Positions 59,691 through 64,000 of a stretch of DNA of 64,000 nucleotides are shown here, one piece after another (positions within the stretch are counted from its first letter, which is position 1; every line of letters begins with the position of its first letter). Source of the DNA: Rhizobium esperanzae (GTDB taxonomy: Bacteria; Pseudomonadota; Alphaproteobacteria; Rhizobiales; Rhizobiaceae); contig NZ_MXPU01000008.1 in assembly GCF_002204185.1 (NCBI RefSeq), positions 181,643 to 245,642 of the forward strand, in the 5' to 3' direction. The notes beneath the pieces are model-generated. The model saw only the letters and a program-made list of their open reading frames with translations, was not told where the DNA came from and searched no databases. A program made the position numbers and the translations under genes.

Positions 59691-61910
59691 CTATCCGAGG
59701 AGACGCGGTTCCTCCTGCGGTCGGTCGGCGTTCTCCGTCACGCCGGTTTTCCGTGCACGCAGGTATTCGCCAACACGTTCGCGGCCCATAGGTTTGGCGA
59801 ACAAATAACCCTGCAGCGTGTTGCAGCCCATTTCCAGCAAACACATCGCCTGCCGATGGCTCTCTACGCCTTCCGCCGTGACTTTCATATCAAGCTTCCG
59901 CGCCAGATTGAGCACCAGTTCAACGATTGCGAGGCTCGATTCATCCACGAGCATCGTGTCGATAAAGCTCTTGTCGATCTTGATGATATCGACCGGCAGG
60001 CTTCGCAGATGCGTCAGCGATGCATAGCCTGTCCCGAAGTCATCGAGCGCCACTGTCAGGCCTTTTTTGCGCAAACGTTGCAGGGTTGTCGCAACGGTAT
60101 CTTCCAGGCCCTGCAGGAAGACCGTTTCCGTCACCTCCAGCACAAGCTTGTCCAGCGGAATGCCTCTTGACGCAAAGGCGGCAACGATCCGGGTTTCCAA
60201 GTCGCCCCTCATGAAATCGGAGGCGCTTATATTGAGACCGACCCGCCCGAATTCCAGCCCGCGGTCGATCCAGCTTCGAATGTCGACCGCGACCCGTTCA
60301 AGCATGCGGGTCGTAATGTGGTGGGTAACGCTTGAATCTGTGAACGCCTCGTGAAATTGCGCCGCCGACACGATTGAACCATCCGGACGCTGCATTCGCA
60401 CAAGCGCTTCAAACGCCCAGACCTGACCGTCGGCACAACCAACGATCGGCTGATAGTGTGGCACCATCCGATGTTCGGTAAGAGCCGCTTCCACCTCCCG
60501 CACGATCTGAATGCGTCGCGCGATCCTCGAACGCAGGCTCGGCTCGTAGTGTACATAGCTGCCGCGCCGCGTTTCTTTGGCATGATAGAGGGCGAAATCC
60601 GCGTTCTGCGAAAGCGTTGCGGCATCCATCATGCCCTCCGAAATTGCCCCACCCACAGTTATCGTCGGATTTATCGTCGGTCCCGCAACCTGCAGCGGGC
60701 GACCGATATATTCGATCAGGTGGCGCGCGAGCGAACCCATGCGGCGTACGCTTGCGGGCGCGTCCAGGACAACGGAGAACTCATCGCCGCCAAGGCGAAA
60801 GACCTTTCCTCGCTTTCCCAAGCGTTCATCCAGACGTGAGGCCACGCCTTTCAGCAGCAGGTCACCTGCCGCATGGCCAAGGATATCGTTCACTTGCTTC
60901 AGGCGGTCGACGTCGATCAGCAGCAAGCCGATGGAAGGAACGTCGGCCGCTGTGAGCCGCTCCATATGAGCATTGTAGGCTGCCCGGTTGGCAAGTCCGG
61001 TCAGAGGATCGACATTGGCCGCCTGGAGCAAACGTTGCTCATAGCGCACTTTTTCGGAAACATCCTGAACGATGCCGAACAAACGACTGGGCTCGCCGTT
61101 CAAGCGTTCGATATCGCTAACCACGCGAACCCAGCGTTCCTCGCCTTCCGGCGTTACGATGCGATATTCCCTGTCGATTCCGGCCCCGGAGCCATTGAGG
61201 ACATCGCCAATCCTGCGTCTGACGCTTTCACGCTCTTCGGGAGCATAGCAGCCGATCACCTCCTCGGAGGTCATGCGTTTGCCGACCGGCAATCCGACGG
61301 TGCGGTAAATCTGGTCCGACCAGATGATCGTGCCGGTGCTGAGATCCATCTCGAAGCCGCCGACCTTGGCTGAGCGTTCAGTCTGCTCGAAGCGAGCCTG
61401 CTTCAGTTCCAATTCGCGTTGCTGCTCTCTCAATAGGCTTTGCTGACGATGTTCCCGGATCAGGCCGACGACCACGCGTGCCAAACTGCGAAGCTGTTCA
61501 AGATCCCGATCGCCGAAGCGGCGGTTCTTCGTGTCGAGGACGCAGAAGCTGCCATAGCAGGTCTCCCCTTCCGAAAGCGGCACTCCCGCATAGAACCGGA
61601 CCGAACGCTCCCTAACGAAGGTGTTTCCGGAAAAGCGAGAATCCTTGTCGGCGTTTTCGACGACCAGCGGTGACTTCGTTTGTACGATATGGCTGCAGAA
61701 GGAATGCTCGCGCGGCGTCTCTTTCAAAAAGAGACCGTGCTCGGCCTTGAACCACTGCCGATCACCGTCGACGAACGAAACCAACGCCATCGGCATGTCG
61801 AACACACTGCAAGCCAGCCGCACGATAGCATCGAACTCTTCCGTCGGCGGCGTATCGAGAATGCTGGCCTGGTGGAGGAGATTCAATCTCTCATCTTCTG
61901 AAAGTGACAT
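59691..61910 (-). CDS. GAF-PAS-GGDEF-EAL protein (c-di-GMP turnover)
   Basis: From ATG 61910 the protein has 739 residues: a GAF domain (about 5-150, DTPPTEEFDAIVRLACSVFDMPMALVSFVDGDRQWFKAEHGL), a PAS domain (about 175-290, GGFEMDLSTGTIIWSDQIYRTVGL), a GGDEF domain (about 300-460, intact LGGDEF near 372) and an EAL domain (about 480-725, EALVRMQ, LNISASDFM, LEVTETVFLQ, DDFGTGYASL, IKIDKSFID). No membrane span is visible, so it should be cytoplasmic. Both active motifs are intact. Upstream ATGs at 61961 and further are possible starts. Confidence 0.92.
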   Translation of the reverse strand: MSLSEDERLNLLHQASILDTPPTEEFDAIVRLACSVFDMPMALVSFVDGDRQWFKAEHGLFLKETPREHSFCSHIVQTKSPLVVENADKDSRFSGNTFVRERSVRFYAGVPLSEGETCYGSFCVLDTKNRRFGDRDLEQLRSLARVVVGLIREHRQQSLLREQQRELELKQARFEQTERSAKVGGFEMDLSTGTIIWSDQIYRTVGLPVGKRMTSEEVIGCYAPEERESVRRRIGDVLNGSGAGIDREYRIVTPEGEERWVRVVSDIERLNGEPSRLFGIVQDVSEKVRYEQRLLQAANVDPLTGLANRAAYNAHMERLTAADVPSIGLLLIDVDRLKQVNDILGHAAGDLLLKGVASRLDERLGKRGKVFRLGGDEFSVVLDAPASVRRMGSLARHLIEYIGRPLQVAGPTINPTITVGGAISEGMMDAATLSQNADFALYHAKETRRGSYVHYEPSLRSRIARRIQIVREVEAALTEHRMVPHYQPIVGCADGQVWAFEALVRMQRPDGSIVSAAQFHEAFTDSSVTHHITTRMLERVAVDIRSWIDRGLEFGRVGLNISASDFMRGDLETRIVAAFASRGIPLDKLVLEVTETVFLQGLEDTVATTLQRLRKKGLTVALDDFGTGYASLTHLRSLPVDIIKIDKSFIDTMLVDESSLAIVELVLNLARKLDMKVTAEGVESHRQAMCLLEMGCNTLQGYLFAKPMGRERVGEYLRARKTGVTENADRPQEEPRLLG

Positions 61911-61995
61911 GCGACCTTGGGCTCCTCGCAGCGCTTGATGACGCGGAGTGAAACCCTTCATGGGTCGTAGAAGCGGAAGAACTAGCCGCTGACGC

Positions 61996-62024
61996 TCTAT
62001 AGAATTGCATAATCTGGTTGCCAA
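61996..62024 (-). promoter_or_regulatory. Candidate sigma-70 promoter of the GAF-PAS-GGDEF-EAL gene
   Basis: On the minus strand, TTGGCA (62024-62019) and TATAGA (62001-61996) are separated by 17 bases, about 85 bp before the chosen start codon. The rest of the 61911-62272 gap has no gene; a TTGACA at 62037-62042 on the plus strand has no matching -10. Confidence 0.5.
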
Positions 62025-62272
62025 ATATTGAATCTGTTGACATATAGTTTTGGTCGTAAGGCGTCCTGCCGAACGAGATATTCTCGTCTGGTGATAAGAT
62101 CCTGAAGTATCTGATTGGCCGCCAGCGACCTTCAAAAAACATAGGCCACGCGGCTCGCATCCGTGTAACGCGCTTAGCCGACTTCGCCTTTACGAGCGCC
62201 TAAGACGGCTTGAACATGAGCCTTTGATGCCTCCGTCTTTTTCTTTGTAAATTCCGACATACATTAAATACT

Positions 62273-63676
62273 ATGTACGTTCCGCCGATTGGCAAGCGGG
62301 GATTGAGGTGTTGGCGATGGCAACCGCCAATCTTCACTTTGTTGTTTTTGATGCTTTCAGCTTGGGGCTTCGGCATACCGTCGGCGTCTGACCGCGCGAC
62401 TGTCGTCCTCAAGGTGAATGGCGCCATTGGACCTGCTATAGCTGACTACGTGGTACGAGGCATTCAGCGTGCTGGCGAACGTGAAGCGGTCTTGATCGTC
62501 CTGCAAATGGATACACCAGGCGGTCTTGACACCTCCATGCGGGAAATCATCCGCGCGATCCTTGCCTCGCCGGTGCCTGTCGCGAGTTTCGTCGCGCCAA
62601 GCGGGGCACGGGCTGCCAGCGCCGGCACCTATATTCTCTACGCAAGCCACATCGCGGCAATGGCCCCTGGGACCAATTTGGGTGCTGCCACACCAATCGC
62701 GCTCGGCGTAAAGCCTTTTGGCGGTGATGAGGAACCCGAAAAGAAACCGAGCGAACCTAGTGGCAAGCAACCGGAAGCTCCAGGCAATGCCCATGAAGCA
62801 AAAGCCGTTAACGACGCAGTCGCTTACATCCGTGGGCTTGCGGAATTGCGCAATCGCAACGCCGACTGGGCAGAGCGTGCTGTCCGCGAAGCTGCGAGCC
62901 TTTCATCCACAGCGGCAGTGCGCGAACAAGCCATCGATTTCATCGCTGCTGATGTCAACGATCTCCTTGCAAAGGCGCAGGGCCGCATGGTGCGGGTCGG
63001 TCAAACGGAGGTCCGGCTCGATACCGCCGGTTTGGCCGTGCAGGAATTCGAGCCGGACTGGCGCACGCGCCTGCTTTCCGTCATTACCGATCCGAACATC
63101 GCAATCATCCTGATGATGGTTGGTATCTATGGCCTGATCTTCGAATTTCTCGCACCCGGGACAATGCTTCCTGGCACGATCGGCGGCATCTGCCTCCTCC
63201 TCGGTCTCTATGCCCTGGCATTGCTGCCGGTGAGTTTTGCCGGCCTTGGGCTTATTTTGCTCGGCGTAGGATTGACTGTGGCTGAGGCGCATTCGCCAAG
63301 TTTCGGCGCATTTGGCATTGGCGGCGGGGTAGCCGTGATCCTGGGAGCAACCATCTTGTTTGATACCGATATACCCGGCCTGGAGGTGTCGCGCCCCCTG
63401 CTGGGCGCAATTGCAGTTGCGACTCTCGCCTTCAGCCTTGTCGTTGCTCGCCTGGCATTCACCTCGCGCTTTCGGCCGGTTGCCACCGGTGCAGAGGAGA
63501 TGATCGGTATTTCCGGTAAAGTTGAGAGTTGGACGGGGCTCACGGGGTACGTCATCGCGCATGGCGAACGCTGGAAGGCCGTTTCCGCCGAACCCCTTGT
63601 CGCCGGTGACCCTGTCAGGGTGACCGGCCGCAACGGGCTGGCGCTCGAGGTCACCAGCCGTCCTAAGAACACCTAG
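62273..63676 (+). CDS. nfeD: NfeD-family membrane serine protease (ClpP class)
   Basis: The 467-residue protein is a long-form NfeD. After a signal-anchor (LFLMLSAWGFGI) comes a ClpP-like protease domain (about 40-250) with LQMDTPGGLDTSMREIIRAILASPVPVASFVAPSGARAASAG, where the SGARAASAG Ser is the nucleophile. Several membrane spans follow (about 280-400) and then a C-terminal OB-fold domain (GISGKVESWTGLTGYVIAHGERWKAVS). It processes or partners the slipin encoded 29 bp downstream. ATG 62273 has no clear Shine-Dalgarno sequence. Confidence 0.93.
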   Translation: MYVPPIGKRGLRCWRWQPPIFTLLFLMLSAWGFGIPSASDRATVVLKVNGAIGPAIADYVVRGIQRAGEREAVLIVLQMDTPGGLDTSMREIIRAILASPVPVASFVAPSGARAASAGTYILYASHIAAMAPGTNLGAATPIALGVKPFGGDEEPEKKPSEPSGKQPEAPGNAHEAKAVNDAVAYIRGLAELRNRNADWAERAVREAASLSSTAAVREQAIDFIAADVNDLLAKAQGRMVRVGQTEVRLDTAGLAVQEFEPDWRTRLLSVITDPNIAIILMMVGIYGLIFEFLAPGTMLPGTIGGICLLLGLYALALLPVSFAGLGLILLGVGLTVAEAHSPSFGAFGIGGGVAVILGATILFDTDIPGLEVSRPLLGAIAVATLAFSLVVARLAFTSRFRPVATGAEEMIGISGKVESWTGLTGYVIAHGERWKAVSAEPLVAGDPVRVTGRNGLALEVTSRPKNT

Positions 63677-63705
63677 CGGCACGCAAGAACGCAGGAGGAG
63701 AAGCC

Positions 63706-64000
63706 ATGGATATGTTTGCAGATCTTGCCTTCTATTTGGTGATCATTGTCATTGCGGTCGCCATCCTCGCATCGGCGGTTAATATCCTGAGGGAATATGA
63801 ACGCGGCGTCGTGTTCACACTTGGCCGCTTTACCGGAGTCAAGGGACCCGGCCTGATTCTGCTCATCACCTATGTCCAGCAGATGATCCGAGTCGACTTG
63901 CGCACGCGCGTACTCGATGTCCCCAGCCAGGACGTCATCTCCCATGACAATGTCTCGGTTCGTGTCAGCGCGGTGATCTATTTCAGGGTTATTGACCCTG
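63706..64000 (+). CDS. Slipin (SPFH/stomatin-like) protein, N-terminal part
   Basis: The frame from ATG 63706, with GGAGGAG upstream, runs off the window after 98 residues. It has an N-terminal hydrophobic hairpin (FADLAFYLVIIVIAVAILASAVNILREYERGVVFTLGRF), then the SPFH domain start (GLILLITYVQQMIRVDLRTRVLDVPSQDVISHDNVSVRVSAVIYFRVIDP). Slipins form membrane scaffolds and are usually encoded with NfeD, as here. The C-terminal half is missing. Confidence 0.92.
   Translation, partial: MDMFADLAFYLVIIVIAVAILASAVNILREYERGVVFTLGRFTGVKGPGLILLITYVQQMIRVDLRTRVLDVPSQDVISHDNVSVRVSAVIYFRVIDP

Overview
The window is GC-rich, densely coded alphaproteobacterial DNA. Protein style, gene content and intergenic palindromes point to Rhizobium, probably the R. 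leguminosarum/R. etli group. That is an inference from recognised families; no rRNA or tRNA is visible to fix the taxon, and I cannot tell chromosome from large plasmid. The content is mostly nutrient scavenging: six ABC import systems plus an orphan binding protein, each beside its own regulator and catabolic genes. I see no insertion sequence, phage, CRISPR array or replication origin.

Layout. 1-1101: an ECF sigma factor and the start of a membrane-anchored partner. 1367-6793: an HSL-type esterase, a CocE-type hydrolase, a peptide-type binding protein (SBP1) and a divergent HTH regulator. 6850-18531: a nine-gene minus-strand operon for carnitine-type betaines, comprising a BKACE-family cleavage enzyme, a carnitine dehydrogenase fused to a thioesterase, an acyl-CoA dehydrogenase, an ADP-forming acyl-CoA ligase and a CaiD-like hydratase. 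It continues into a dipeptide-type ABC importer with a second binding protein (SBP2) closely related to SBP1. A GlxA/CdhR-like regulator is divergent (18638). 19605-23990: a LysR/DMT exporter pair, a small unknown gene, a decayed stretch and a glutathione-independent formaldehyde dehydrogenase. 24100-27400: an orphan amino-acid-type binding protein divergent from a CHASE4-GGDEF-EAL protein. 27523-29480: an isochorismatase-like hydrolase followed by small orphan genes and a broken universal-stress gene.

29566-37294: a CUT1 sugar importer with LacI regulator, FucU-type mutarotase and ribokinase, controlled from a divergent region with two perfect 14-bp LacI-type operators. 37499-43605: an SsuABC/TauABC-type importer linked to an L-arabinonate-type dehydratase and an RraA-fold enzyme, with a divergent GntR regulator. 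44155-50734: a ugpBAEC glycerol-3-phosphate importer with glycerophosphodiesterase, DeoR regulator and HAD phosphatase, headed by repeated TGTTCA-AA-TGAACA operators. 51190-52482: an MscS channel. 52513-59648: a second RraA-fold protein, an IclR regulator and a complete dpp-type importer. 59691-64000: a GAF-PAS-GGDEF-EAL protein, then an NfeD protease with the start of its slipin partner.

The most coherent biology is the route from gamma-butyrobetaine, crotonobetaine or carnitine to glycine betaine. The nearby formaldehyde dehydrogenase could deal with formaldehyde released when betaine is later demethylated. The less expected signals are an inverted repeat that buries the SBP1 ribosome-binding site, the binding-protein/c-di-GMP-sensor pair at 24.1-27.4 kb, strong hairpins between several binding-protein genes and the next transporter gene, and clean operator palindromes at several transporter loci.
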